Below the pieces are notes generated by a model that did no database searches, was not told the origin of the DNA, and saw only the letters and a program-made list of their open reading frames with translations. Positions 1 through 10,488 of a stretch of 64,000 nucleotides of DNA are shown piece after piece; the first letter of the stretch is position 1; each line of letters starts with the position of its first letter. Origin of the DNA: Datisca glomerata (Eukaryota; Streptophyta; Magnoliopsida; Cucurbitales; Datiscaceae); contig QANY01004819.1 in assembly GCA_003255025.1 (NCBI GenBank), positions 1,054,001 through 1,118,000 of the forward strand, written 5' to 3'. The position numbers and the translations under genes were made by a program.

Positions 1-1517
1 TTGGTGACTGTTTCAGGCCGTAGATAGCCTTCTTTAATCTACATACCAGAGATGGGTGTGTTGCTTTCTCGTGTCCTGGAGGTAGGGACATATATACTTC
101 TTCTTCCAGATTTCCTTGGAGAAATGCGTTTTTTACATCCATTTGATATAGTTCCCAGTTGAGGTTTGTGGCAACGGATAGTAGCACTCGGATTGTGTTC
201 ATTTTTGCTACTGGAGCGAACGTCTCCTGGTAATCTACTCCATATGTCTGAGTAAAGCCTTTGGCAACTAGTCGGGCTTTGTATCTCTCGATAGTGCCGT
301 TGCTGTTGTATTTGGTCTTGTAGACCCATTTACATCCTACGGGTTTCTTCCCGCTGGGTAGTGGGATTATGTCCCAAGTCTCATTCTTTTCCAAGGCTAG
401 GAGTTCTTCATTCATCGCCTTTCTCCATTTAGGGTCGAGTTGGGCTTCTTGATAGGTCTTTGGCTCATCTGTTTCATCAATTTTTCCCAAGTATGCCCTG
501 TGTTTGTTAGAGATTTTATCATAAGATAGGAAATTTTGGATAGGGTATAAAACCTGATGAGACACGTAGTCTTTTAATCTTGCTGGGGGATGAGTTTGCC
601 TTGTTGATCTTCTTACGATTACTGCTTCATCAGTGACAACTGCCTCATCAGTTGCTCCCCCTGAGGTAGTTGTCTCAGGCGTGGTTGATGTGTTATCCTG
701 TTCCTGTCTTATGATATCGGAGGAAATAATACTGTTAGGTAGCGGAAGTGTTTTGTGGTGGTTATGGTTGTCGGAGTCCTTTGGGTAATAGGATTCTAGT
801 TCTAAGAATTGTACATCGCGTGAGATGTAGAGTTTATGGTTTATTGGGTCGTAGCATTTATACCCCTTTTTTTCAGCGGAATACCCCAAAAATAGGGTTT
901 TGACTGCGGTTTTGTCCAATTTATCAATTTTTGGAATGTGTACGTAGCATGTACATCCAAATACTCGTATGTGATCAAGATTAATTTTCCTACCCTTGAG
1001 AATTTCTAGAGGGCTTTTCAGATGCAATTTTACACTGGGTAATCGATTGATAAGGTATGTTGCTGTAAGTATTGCGTCTGACCAGTACCGTTTGGGTACG
1101 TTATTTTGGAGGAGGAGAGCCCTAGTCATTTCAAGAAGGTGTCGGTTTTTGCGTTCTGAGACACCATTTTGTTGTGGGGTGTGGATACAGGTGGTTTGAT
1201 GTCGTATACCGTTTTGTTTAAAGAACTCAAAAAAGGTGTTGTTAGTATATTCGGTTCCATTGTCAGACCTAAAGATTTTTATGGTTGTTTCAAATTGAGT
1301 TTCGACTAACTTGTTGAATTCTTGAAAACGACTGAAGACTTCATTTTTTTTATTTTAAAAGATATAACCATGTGGTGTGAGAGAAATCATCAATAAAGGT
1401 AACAAAATATTTGAGTTTATTATACGAGTCAACTGGGGCAGGTCCCCAAACATCATAATGGATTAATTCAAAACATCATTTTGTCGTACTACTAGATAGT
1501 GGAAAAGGTAACCTGGT
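1..1517 (-). pseudogene. Ty1/copia pol: integrase core and start of reverse transcriptase
   Basis: Minus strand, running off the left edge. From about 1344 down to 1 one reading frame stays open (about 448 codons). It holds the second integrase Asp (FRSDNGTEY), the third catalytic residue region (GVSERKNRHLLEM), a long acidic/Ser-Thr linker, then the RVT_2 start with NETWDIIPLPSGKK, ARLVAKGFTQ, YQETFAPVAKM and YQMDVKNAFLQG, ending near AIYGLKQSP. The first integrase Asp segment (FIDDFSHTTWLYLL) lies just upstream in another frame: an indel in the A/T homopolymer at 1343-1360 separates them. In-frame stops also sit at 1476-1478 and 1518-1520. Motif order protease-integrase-RT identifies copia rather than gypsy. 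The element cannot make a full polyprotein as written, but the integrase-to-RT frame is well preserved, so it is probably a recent copy. Confidence 0.88.
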
Positions 1518-1520
1518 TTA

Positions 1521-2350
1521 TTTTGAGAGTTTGCAGACTGAGCAACTGCTAGAGTCTGAATTACAACCAAGTAATTTGTTTAGGATTTTTTCGGAGGGAT
1601 GACCGAATCTCCAATGAAATATTTTGTCCTTTTGTACTGTACTGGAGGTGGCCAGACATGTTTTGTCGGTATCTTCTAAGTAGTACAGACCGTTTCTAAA
1701 TTTCCCTTCACCAATCTTCCTCCCGGTGACTCGATCCTGAAAAATTACTTTGTCAGGTAAAAATGTAACATTGCAGTTGAGGTCTTTGGTTATTTTACTG
1801 ACGGATAGGAGATTGGAGTTAAAATTGGGGAGACAAAGTACGATGTTAATGGTTTTTGTGAAGAGTGTGGTTGACCCTGTGCCAAAAATTGGAACTTTAT
1901 TTCCATTGGCTACCGTCACGTGTTGTGGTTTTTCTAATTAGTGAGACTGTGTAGATTTTTTGTGTTATAAGTCATGTGGTCAGAGGCACCAGAGTCTATT
2001 ATCCAGTGTTTTAAGTTGTGACAAAAATTTGCAGATTTAGAAAAATAATTGACAGTATTACAAATAGATGAACCTGAGGTATCACGCAAAAATTCTCCAA
2101 ATTGTTTGAGCAGTGTAGCCATCTGTGCGTTGTTGTCTGGGTGCAGATCTGCTCTAATGGATCCGGATCGGTCTATTTCTTCCATTCGGTCGGGTCGGTA
2201 CCCATTGCCCGAACCGGGTCCATCTATTTTGTGTGCCTTGCGGTCTGGGTCGGGTCCTGACCCGTGACCCGCTCCACTAAAACCCTCGGTATAAAAGGGG
2301 AAGGGTTTCGCGGAGCCTCCTCGCTCGTCACTTTTCGCGCAGCTCAAACA
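1521..2350 (-). pseudogene. Ty1/copia pol: protease and GAG-pre-integrase part
   Basis: Two minus-strand frames. 2350-1934 reads through a Gly/Asp-rich linker into the aspartic protease motif WIIDSGASDHMT (about 1985-1950). 1919-1521 continues with the family sequence after the protease (LPNFNSNLLSVSKITKDLNC) and the GAG-pre-integrase segment with HWRFGHPSEKILNKLL and CSVCKLSK, the zinc-binding His/Cys cluster. A frameshift near 1934-1941 separates the two frames, and a stop plus frame change near 2369-2350 separates them from gag. The frame ends at the stop 1518-1520, with integrase homology continuing beyond. Assignment to copia rests on the DSGASDHM motif and on continuity with the RT downstream. 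Confidence 0.85.
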
Positions 2351-2368
2351 CTCGTTCTAGAACTTTCT

Positions 2369-3184
2369 CTAGTTCTGCCAGAGATGAGGGTGCAGATTCC
2401 AGCACTGATCATGGGTGTGCCCTTCCTTTCGGTAGTGGCTGCATCTCACCTGCTCGCCTGGTTGTCCGCGGTGTCTTCCCCCTTCCTTAGGGTTAGGGTT
2501 TTGGAGGAAGCCGCGGGTCGCCATGGCTAGTGCTTCCCCCTTTTCATCTCTGGTACTCATGACTCGTCGCCTGGTTTCTTCTCTTTGAACCATGACTGAG
2601 ACGGTGGCAAAAGTTGGCTTTTCTGTCGACATCAAGATCTGAGCTCGGAATGCTTCGTAGCTTGAGTCGAGAGCCGTCAAGAAGTGGTAAACCATATCTT
2701 GCTCAGCCCGTTCTTGGAGTTCCTTCAGGTCAGTGGTCATCGGTCTTAAGGTTTCAAGTTCTTTGAACTTAGATTTTAAAAACCGGGTTAGCTCCGGTAC
2801 TGATCTTTCCCCCTGTTTTGCTTGGGAGATCTCTCGTTTAAGTTCAAAGACTTGCGCAAAATTGTTTTGTTCACAATAGTTGCTCCGGATTTCTTCCCAG
2901 AGTTCCTGTCCTGTTTCACAAAAATAAAAAATTACACTGAGTTTTGGGTCTATTGAATTTGTTATCCAGATCATTACCTGGCTGTCCATGATGTCCCATT
3001 CTTCTGAGTTTCGGTCCGGTCTTGGCTTACTGCCATCCACGAAGCCCAGTCTGCCTCTTTCTTTCATGCTCACCCGAGCCGCCCTGGCCCACGGTATATA
3101 GTTGTGGCCAGTGAGCAGGATGGAGGTTAGTCTGGGGTTGGTGTCATGGTGGTGAAGCTGGCCGGAGGTTGATGGTTCTGCCAT
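2369..3184 (-). CDS. Ty1/copia Gag (UBN2 type), 271 aa
   Basis: Intact ORF starting 24 nt inside the primer-binding site of the minus-strand element. The N-terminus has the plant copia Gag signature (LTSILLTGHNYIPWARA, then SNYCEQNNFAQVFELKREI), typical of the UBN2/retrotransposon-gag families that package element RNA. Near the C-terminus (about residues 247-261) is a zinc knuckle with the order C-x2-Y-x4-H-x4-C: the second Cys of the usual C-x2-C-x4-H-x4-C is Tyr. The ORF ends soon after the knuckle, where the family normally continues into protease, so the stop at 2369 is probably a mutation. Start chosen as the first ATG after the PBS; the sequence around it aligns with the family start by recall only. 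Confidence 0.85.
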   Translation of the reverse strand: MAEPSTSGQLHHHDTNPRLTSILLTGHNYIPWARAARVSMKERGRLGFVDGSKPRPDRNSEEWDIMDSQVMIWITNSIDPKLSVIFYFCETGQELWEEIRSNYCEQNNFAQVFELKREISQAKQGERSVPELTRFLKSKFKELETLRPMTTDLKELQERAEQDMVYHFLTALDSSYEAFRAQILMSTEKPTFATVSVMVQREETRRRVMSTRDEKGEALAMATRGFLQNPNPKEGGRHRGQPGEQVRCSHYRKEGHTHDQCWNLHPHLWQN

Positions 3185-3207
3185 TTGTGTTGGTTCTCAG
3201 AATCACT

Positions 3208-3219
3208 GCTCTGATACCA
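3208..3219 (-). promoter_or_regulatory. Primer-binding site of copia element
   Basis: On the minus strand it reads TGGTATCAGAGC, the standard plant LTR-retrotransposon site complementary to the 3' end of initiator Met-tRNA. It directly follows a sequence ending in TACA, the end of the 5' LTR, and precedes gag. This fixes the element's orientation and one LTR boundary at 3219/3220. Confidence 0.9.
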
Positions 3220-3535
3220 TGTAGAAATGATGAACCTGTTGGTTCTGATCTTGGATGGAAAAATGATGAGCTTCAGAGATGATGAACCTTTCTGGTTCTG
3301 ATCTTTATTGAAGGAAAAATTCTGTTTGTTTACAATGAGGGATGATGTATATATACAAATGATTCTAACGGTTGCCTATGATCTCCTATGATCCCAACGG
3401 ATGCCTACTTGTAGCCTGAAATCGTTTTTACCAGAAATGGTTAGACACCCACTGTGTTTGGGAAAGTCTCTGTTCTGCTTCCCTCTTTTGCCTATGATGA
3501 AGATTTTCTTCTGAGGCTGCAGCTTTTCTTTCTTC
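3220..3535 (-). repeat. 5' LTR of the copia element (outer end uncertain)
   Basis: Begins on the plus strand with TGTAGAAATGATGAACC next to the PBS, so on the minus strand it ends ...TCTACA. It contains an internal direct repeat (GATGAACCTG.. / GATGAACCTT..GGTTCTGATCTT) and a TATATATACA stretch near 3350. The outer boundary cannot be fixed because the 3' LTR lies outside the window; 3535 (ending TTCAACA) is only a guess. Confidence 0.55.
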
Positions 3536-3537
3536 AA

Positions 3538-4330
3538 CAAAGACCAATCTTGAAGGTTCCAAGATCAATATTGAATACTCAAAGACCAATTTCGAATACC
3601 AATATTTTTTATAAAGAATCTTGAACGTCAATCTTAAAAACATTAAGACAAGTTTTGAAGACTTCAAGATTGGTCTCGGAGTCTTCAAGACCAATCTCAA
3701 AGTTTTCAAGATTCTCTACCGAAAAATAGTCTTCAAGATTGGTCTTGAAGTCTTAGATTCAAGATTGAAATTTAATATTCTTTATCGACAAAAAAAAAAG
3801 ATTGGTGTTCAGGATTTGCTTTGAAATCTTCAAAATTGGTAGTCTAAATCCTTTACTGAAAAAATAATCTAAAAGATTCGTTTTGAAATCTTCAAGATTT
3901 GTCTTGAAGTGTTCAAGATTGATCAAGATTCTTTACAGACAAAAAATTAGTTGGTCTTCAAGAGTGATCTTAAATTCGATATTGCAATCTTCAAGATTGG
4001 CTTTGAAGTTTTCAAGATCGATTTTGAAGTCTTCAAAATCGATCTTGAAATCTTTAAGATTGGTATGGAAGTCGTCAAATTGGTCTTCAAGATTTTTTAC
4101 CTATATAAAAATTAGTCTTCAAAATTGGTCTAAAGGATTATTTCTTAAAAAAATAGCCTTCAAAGTTGATCTTGAAATCTTCAAGATTGATATTTACATC
4201 TTCAAAACTAGTCTTAAATTCTTTAAGATTGGTCTTTTAACATTGGTCCTCAAACATTGGTCTTCAATGTTGACTTTAAAGACTTCAATGGTCTTTTAAC
4301 ATTGGCCTTCAAAGTTGACTTTAAAGACTT
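3538..4330. repeat. Degenerate minisatellite of TCTTCAAGATTGGTCTTGAAG type
   Basis: About 790 bp of imperfect repeats of CTTCAAGATTGGTCTTGAAG, itself nearly an inverted repeat (CTTCAAGA..TCTTGAAG), broken at intervals by TTCTTTAY(C/A)GACAAAAAA-like spacers. Unit spacing is irregular (about 20-35 bp). ORFs through it are low-complexity Lys/Phe/Leu/Ser repeats and are not credible genes. It lies immediately outside the copia LTR. Confidence 0.8.
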
Positions 4331-5110
4331 CAAATTTCGCTGGCACTCTGGGAAAAGAAATGGAATTGAGACTTAAAGTATATGAAGTTAAAGTTTGATC
4401 AGACAATCATGCAGTAGAGGTAAGAGGATAGAGATTTTTTCTAACTTTGAGAGAAAGTTAGTGGATGATAAGTGATGCGTGTGAATCACCTAAAGAGAGG
4501 TTTAGGCATTTAGTTAGGCTAGACTGGAAAAGTAAAAACTCTATACAAAAAAACTAATCAATAAATTAGTTGGTTTCAAGTATTTTTCATTCTAAAAAAT
4601 GATTTTTAAGCATGATCTAGTAAAATAAAAGACTTCTGACACCTCTGTAGTTTACACATGCACCATTTTAGTTTGAAAAGTGACAGAGATTTCCCTTTAT
4701 CTTAGGCTTCACTAAAAACATAACCAAGAACTGTTAAATTTTAAACTAACATCATTTAATTATATCAAAATTATCTCTCATTTCATTCTCAATTCTGAAA
4801 ACGTTAAAACAAACTTCTTATAATATTCAAACAATAATTCACCTTAACCCAAAAAAATCTAGATTGACTTATGTTTATATTGTTTTTTCACAATTGAAAC
4901 AGATTTTTAATATATTGAATTTATTTTTCACTTTTCAAAACAGAGAGTTGTATGTGTCATTAAACAAGATACATTGAGTGTCAGAAGAATTTATTCTTAA
5001 AATAAATTTTTAAATTCTTTTTATCAAAATTATATTATAAATTTTAAAGAGAATGAAAAAAATGATTCAAATTAATGATTTTAAAGTATGAGAATGAGAG
5101 AATAAATTTC
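4331..5110. other. AT-rich intergenic and upstream region
   Basis: No coding pattern or recognisable repeat seen. It lies upstream of the C2-domain gene and probably contains its distal promoter. Confidence 0.5.
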
Positions 5111-5119
5111 TATAAATAG
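5111..5119 (+). promoter_or_regulatory. Candidate TATA box of the C2-domain gene
   Basis: TATAAATAG, a canonical plant TATA motif, about 550 bp before the chosen ATG and followed by a CT-rich leader (5300-5500). In such AT-rich sequence TATA-like words are common, so this is only the best candidate. Confidence 0.35.
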
Positions 5120-5499
5120 ATTGTGCAAAATTTATGAAGTTTGGTACCTCATTGTTCAAATACCAAACCAGAACCGGCCAATCATAGACTGGCACCAAAA
5201 TCAACAATAAAAACCTCATGCCAACTTAATCTTTTATTTTTCTTAAAACAATTATTCCAACTTATTCAATTATAGTAAACTCTCATTAAATTTTCTCTGG
5301 ACATTAACAAACCTCCTCCTCTTTCCTTCACATTCCACCAAGAAAACGCAAAGAGAAAACACTTTTCTGCGGTCAAAATAATTTTCCAAACTAATTCCCA
5401 TTAGTTTCGCTTTTTTCCTCTTTTTCCAGCACGAAATTCCTCCAAACAAATTCGCATACTCTCTCTCTTCCCCATTTTGCTAGATCTTTCCAAACATTG

Positions 5500-5775
5500 A
5501 TGCTTGCCCCTCTCACGTCGTCCTTTGATCGGACGGCGACGACTACCGCTTCTCTTCTTTTCCCCATTCTACGTCGTCGTCTTCTTCACCATCATCGACA
5601 TTTTTCAATTGACAAAGCTTCTGTTAAAACATTCATCATTTTTCAAATTAAAAACAACAATGTCTATATTGGCCCCATTTCAGCTTTTGGAATTGAATCT
5701 GATTTCTGCTCAGGATTTGGCCCCTGTTTCTCGCTCAATGCGTACATACGCCATCGCTTGGGTTCACCCAGATAG
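5500..5775 (+). other. Upstream ORF overlapping the C2-gene start
   Basis: ATG at 5500 opens a 91-codon frame that runs 113 bp past the main ATG at 5660 in a different frame. If the 5' leader is unspliced, scanning ribosomes would meet this ATG first and terminate beyond the main start, which would reduce translation. The peptide shows no recognisable domain. An unseen leader intron could remove it. Confidence 0.4.
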
Positions 5776-7327
5776 GAAGCTGTCGACCCGGGTCGATACC
5801 CACGGCCACAACAATCCGACGTGGAACGACAAGTTCGTCTTCCGTGTCGACGACGAGTTCTTACATTCCGACACCTCAGCTGTCATGATCGAGATCTACG
5901 CCCTCCATTGGTTTAGAGACATCCACGTGGGCACCGTTCGTATCCTGGTAGGTAATCTTATCCCCACCCCACCTCGGCTCCACTCCTATAACCACCAACC
6001 CCAAGTTGGAATGCGGTTCGTTGCCCTCCAGGTCAGAAGGCAATCAGGTCGACCGCAGGGCATTTTGAATATTGGGGTGGCACTGCTTCACAGCTCAATG
6101 CGGAGCATGCCTTTGTACTCACAACTGAGCACCTCAGCCCTTGGATATCGGCAGCTGATGGGCGAGGAGGACCCGCATTTTAATAATCATAATCATGGGC
6201 GTGTAAGTAATACCTCCCAAACAGCTAACCCTGAACTGCGGCGGACAAAGAGTGATACCAGCTCCATGATTGGGTCGGAGCTAAGAGGATCCGAGTTGAT
6301 GGGATATACAGGGAAAGGCACTAAATCAAAGGCCAGCTCCATGATTAACGGCTCAGATGTATCTAAAACGAAAAAGAAGGCACAATCAAGAGGCAGCTCG
6401 TTGATCAACGTTGCGGGTATCGTCAAGGGTAAGACCAAAAAGGGTAAGGCAAGATCGGCAATTAGCGGTTCGGAGCTTGAGGACCCACCCAGGAAGGGTA
6501 AAAGTGGAAAATCAAGCTCCTTAATCAATGGCATAGAAATAAATGTAGCTCCGAGGAAGGCTAAAACGGGAAAAGCGAGTTCAGTCAATGGCTCGGAAGT
6601 GACACCGGTTGAGGATCCACCGCCGAAAAGAAAGGCGGAGAAGGAAAAAATCGTCCCCAAAGAATCCAGTCCGGAAGCCTACGAATCTCCGAGACGGCAA
6701 ATAGTGAGCGAAAAACAAGTTTCGAAATTTACCCCCATGGAGTATGGGGGCCCACAGAAGACCCCACAAAGGGCAACACCATTACACGAAAAATATGGGA
6801 CCCCACAAAGAGCGACGCCACAGAGAGCTACTCCACAAAGAGCGACCCCACAGAGATCCACACCGATGCACGAGAAATTTGGGACCCCACAAAGGGCCGC
6901 CACCTATGGAACCCCAAGAAAGTCCTTCTTAGGAGGCGGCGCGTTTTTGACGGAATCCGAATTGGGTCCGTCGCCTTCAGAAGTAGCGGCCGCGATGGCA
7001 CAGACACAGAAGGTCGATGAGGGGAACGAGAGCTCCATCGTCGGCGGGTGGAGCTTGGATGGTAGTGTTGAAGGATTACAGTCAAAGCTAGAGAGGTGGC
7101 GGACGGAGCTCCCTCCGCTGTACGACCGTGGGGATGTCTCTAGCTTCCGTTCGAGCGAGACCAGGCATGCACGACGGCATACTGATGGTGGCGGAGGTCT
7201 TTTCTCATGCTTCAGTAATATATGTGGGTGCCAGTGCTCCATCGTCTGCGGTGGTGATGTGCCGAAGAAAACCGGTAGCGGGCGGGTCCACAGAAGCCCC
7301 TCAGCCGACAATGTGAGCTACGTGTAA
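5660..7327 (+). CDS. C2-domain protein, 555 aa, single exon
   Basis: N-terminal C2 domain, residues about 8-100: LELNLISAQDL, then TYAIAWVHPDRKL, NPTWNDKFVF (52-61) and VGTVRIL, the plant SRC2-like/CaLB arrangement. C2 domains dock on membrane lipids, often with Ca2+. Here loop 3 reads HWFRD (83-87), so the usual set of Ca2+-binding Asp looks incomplete and Ca2+-independent binding is possible (inference). Residues about 195-325 are basic Ser/Lys repeats (S-S-M/L-I-N-G-S-E followed by K-x-K-K). Residues 368-415 hold TPQRATP repeats. A Cys cluster (517, 522, 524, 526, 530) near the end could be S-acylated. Similar size and order to Arabidopsis calcium-dependent lipid-binding family members, from memory. 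ATG 5660 is the first in-frame ATG (context ACAACAATGT). More GC-rich than its surroundings; the only convincing host gene here. Confidence 0.9.
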   Translation: MSILAPFQLLELNLISAQDLAPVSRSMRTYAIAWVHPDRKLSTRVDTHGHNNPTWNDKFVFRVDDEFLHSDTSAVMIEIYALHWFRDIHVGTVRILVGNLIPTPPRLHSYNHQPQVGMRFVALQVRRQSGRPQGILNIGVALLHSSMRSMPLYSQLSTSALGYRQLMGEEDPHFNNHNHGRVSNTSQTANPELRRTKSDTSSMIGSELRGSELMGYTGKGTKSKASSMINGSDVSKTKKKAQSRGSSLINVAGIVKGKTKKGKARSAISGSELEDPPRKGKSGKSSSLINGIEINVAPRKAKTGKASSVNGSEVTPVEDPPPKRKAEKEKIVPKESSPEAYESPRRQIVSEKQVSKFTPMEYGGPQKTPQRATPLHEKYGTPQRATPQRATPQRATPQRSTPMHEKFGTPQRAATYGTPRKSFLGGGAFLTESELGPSPSEVAAAMAQTQKVDEGNESSIVGGWSLDGSVEGLQSKLERWRTELPPLYDRGDVSSFRSSETRHARRHTDGGGGLFSCFSNICGCQCSIVCGGDVPKKTGSGRVHRSPSADNVSYV

Positions 7328-8668
7328 TGATGTAAATCGGAGATAGTTGTTTTGGGTTGGGTTGACCCTACTGTGAGGAATGGAATCACATCTTGGCTTA
7401 TACTAACGTGCACATAAGGCTTAAGGTGGCCTCAGTTGGTGTTTAAGTTGTACAAATGGGCGTGCGGGATAAGGAGGTGCACACCAGAGGTTGATGTTAG
7501 GAAGTTGTGCCGGTTAGCCCATTCTTCCCATTCCTTTATTTTATCATGTTCTTATTTCTTCAATGTATCTTTATCTCTCATTTAAATTACTTGTGATTAA
7601 AACCAGTAACGTATATTTATATATAAACGAAGGACACGAGTATCATTTTTTATGCACTGGTGGTGATTGTTGAATATTGGACTTGGTGATTAAAATGTTT
7701 AAGGGTAAAACTACCCATTATTTAGTTCCTGAAGTTTAAATAATTGGTCAATTTGATCCCAGACACTTCATTATGGTCAAATTAGTTCTTCAACTGTTAG
7801 ATTAAAAATAACTCGTCTTTAGTGATTTCAATTTGGTCAAATGTTAGAATTCTCTCCAGTACCTTGGAATCAAATATTATTGATTCAGATAATGTGTGGT
7901 GATTGGTTGAATTTTAGAAAGGAACATATTACTGCACATAACTCACAAGGACATTGCTTAAATTTGAAACTTGGAGTACCAATTAACCAAATTAGAAGTG
8001 CAAAAGACAAAATTATAGGGAAATTGTTTGTATTTTACCCAATAATTTAGAAAGAAAGATTGAGAAATAGAATCATCTTATTTGTTTCGTTCTCAATAGT
8101 CATGTGATGATCATCTTTGGATGATCATTTTGCTGACAGATCTACTAATATACTCGTAGTCTCTGAAGGATGAGAAGTGACTATGTATCATATACATTAT
8201 ATAATTTAATTTAGGATTTTGATGCTGTACATAAGCAATTTCTTTCTCATTATGGCATTGTTGCATTAATGATGCCATATGTTTCGTTATAGACAACTAG
8301 AAAACTTAGTATCTGCGTTGCACACGCTTGAATCGTTATGGCATTTAGTGTGTCACACTATGTAGCCCCACCATCGTCATTCCCGGCTGTTTCCACTTGA
8401 GGATCCTTAATGTTGCATTTCAATGTACTACAAGTAAACAGAATATCAATGTTTGGTCTAATGTTCTCATGTCAACATTAAGGACAACATATGACAAATT
8501 AAGCTCCACATACTCAGCACAAAAGAGATAGAAAAGAGAGAACGTCTTGATTGTCGACCTTTTGCAATGATGGCAGTTGTTTATCTGCCTCATTCAGCCC
8601 ATTGCTTTTGTTACGCCTTTCATTGCCTCTCCCATTGCTTGACTTGATGTCAAATTTAACGAATATAA
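7328..8668. other. 3' UTR and unassigned intergenic DNA
   Basis: The first ~300 bp after the stop probably form the 3' UTR; AATTAAAACC-type A-rich words near 7600 could serve polyadenylation. From 7690-7830 comes a stretch (TTAGTTCCTGAAGTTTAAAT ... AAATTAGTTCTTCAACTG) resembling inserts often seen at plant DNA-transposon ends, but no matching second end was found. The rest shows no coding pattern. Confidence 0.4.
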
Positions 8669-9262
8669 TCTCCCGATACATAACATCTTATACATCAACT
8701 CTACACATGCAATGTAAACAATATTGAGAGGAAGAACCACATTTCTCCAACATGCAGAAAAGAAATTCTACCGTTCTTTATAAACATAGATTTCTATAAT
8801 ATTTCACCAGAATTTTATATTAATATAAATTTACTAATCTTGAAATGAACCAAATCAAATCAATGGCCCGCTGATCCCCAAATGAATGTGAACAAGGGGA
8901 AATTAAGGATAAAAAAAATAGTGAGTACTATTGACTCATTTAGTATATTTATACAATCAACCGCTTGGACCGTTGACCAAGCAAACTTTTGATATTGGAG
9001 ATCAGGGTGGAACCATAATTTTTTTAGTGGGATAACTCTTTTTAAATAGTATATTTTTATAATTTACTAAATGTTAACATAAAATATTACATATTATATT
9101 ATAAGTTTAAGATTACAAAAACTATAGTTGTCCTTGACGGACCTTGAAAAAATGAAATAAAAATAAAAGCTAGAGCACTTGAAAGTTCTTAATTTTAGCT
9201 TACGCTTACCAAATAGTAAGTTAATCCGGTCAGCAAAAGATATAGAAAATGAGAAACAACTA
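8669..9262 (+). repeat. Duplicated ~590 bp block, copy 1 (unfilled Helitron site)
   Basis: Matches 11157-11530 plus 13047-13265 along its length: shared landmarks ACATAACATCTTATA, ATTGAGAGGAAGAACCA, CCAACATGCAGAAAAGAAA, AAATGAATG..AACAAGGGGAAA, GTCCTTGACGGACCTT. The second copy differs by a SINE tail and a Helitron. In copy 1 the Helitron target is intact at 9051|9052 (TAGTA|TATTT). Nature of the block unknown; no coding capacity. Confidence 0.8.
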
Positions 9263-10488
9263 AGCATTCAAATCAGTATAAAGCTCTTAAAACGGGTGTG
9301 AATTGTGTGATTTGAGTTTAAAAATTAATAATCTTGAAGTGTAAGTATGAATCGATGTAAACAAATATATAGAGAGGTTAGATACTCGTGCAAGAATGCA
9401 AAGAGGATAGATGAATAAGAATTGAATACAATGATTTTTACATTTTTCGCACTCCTTGTCTTGTCCATGCTCCAAGGCTCCTCCTTGAAGAATCTAATAT
9501 TATGATCTTCTTCACAGGTGAAGATCAAACCTTTACAACCAAGTAGTTTCATGGGCACCAAGTACATCTTTCATTTATTGCTTCTACGGACTACAACCAT
9601 GCGTCTTACATCTCTTTTATAAATCAAGGGATTGTTGGCAGGTGGCCCCAACATCCTACCACGTGGTAAATGCCTGGTGGGGTCAAATCACAGTCAAAAC
9701 ATGAATCGACTCTCAAGAAAAGAATTGTGCTTACAGGTAGGTGCTGAGGGGGGATCGTTGGTAGGTGAGATAGTATCCCGCCACGTGATGGAGGCCTGAT
9801 AGGGCCAAATCACATTAAAAACCTGAGCTCATGTGTTTGAATAACTACCAGCGATAAATTTTAGTTCAACGATAAGCGTTTGATCTTATAGGGATTACAA
9901 CCAAAACTCTCCCAAGTAGTAAATATACATGTTTTTCTCTCATAGTATGATGAAGACTTCTTCACCCTATGTATAAGAATTTTGTACTAATTGTTGTGTA
10001 TTCAAAGCTCCAAAATATCCTAAAATCATATATGTCAAAAAATATATTCGTTGAGGGTCTTACATCGAACGATCGTTGTCCGCAACCGACTAGTCACGAG
10101 TTTCGTTAGAGATAAAAAAAACATATCCGTTGAGATTATACCGTAGGGAGCGTGCGACCGCCAGTGGAAAATTCGCTCCAATAATCTGACTTTTCATTTC
10201 TTAAACCCTATTAAACAAATTTTATAGAGTTTTTAAAACCCTATAGAAAAACTTTCATGAATTTCAACGACTTTATTTTTCTCCAATATTTATCCACGAA
10301 CACTTTTGATAGTATATTCCATAATGCTTCAAATGTCCAAGGGACATTTTTCAAACAAAGAAAGAGACATTATGAATTGTTTCTTAAAGTCTCGATCTAC
10401 TTCATCTTCATATATGTGTACATCATTATTTTACAATTTTCTACAATTTGATTATATATGTTAGTACAAAGAAAATGTTTTATACTCA
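9263..10488. other. Unassigned intergenic DNA
   Basis: No gene recognised. Two related ~65 bp segments (about 9635-9700 and 9755-9820) share GG(C/T)AGGTG, CCACGTG and GGCCAAATCACA-like words and look like a diverged direct repeat. ORFs on either strand are short and AT-driven. Confidence 0.4.

Noticed and set aside
5504..5659. 52-residue N-terminal extension of the C2 protein
   Set aside because: The frame is open but contains no ATG before 5660; the C2 domain begins right after the 5660 ATG.
6193..7311. Several antisense ORFs over the C2 gene
   Set aside because: They mirror the GC-richer sense coding sequence and its repeats; no independent protein signature.
9287..9567. Two overlapping 62-80 codon minus-strand ORFs
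   Set aside because: No recognisable domain, AT-driven composition, no promoter or homologous copy in the window.
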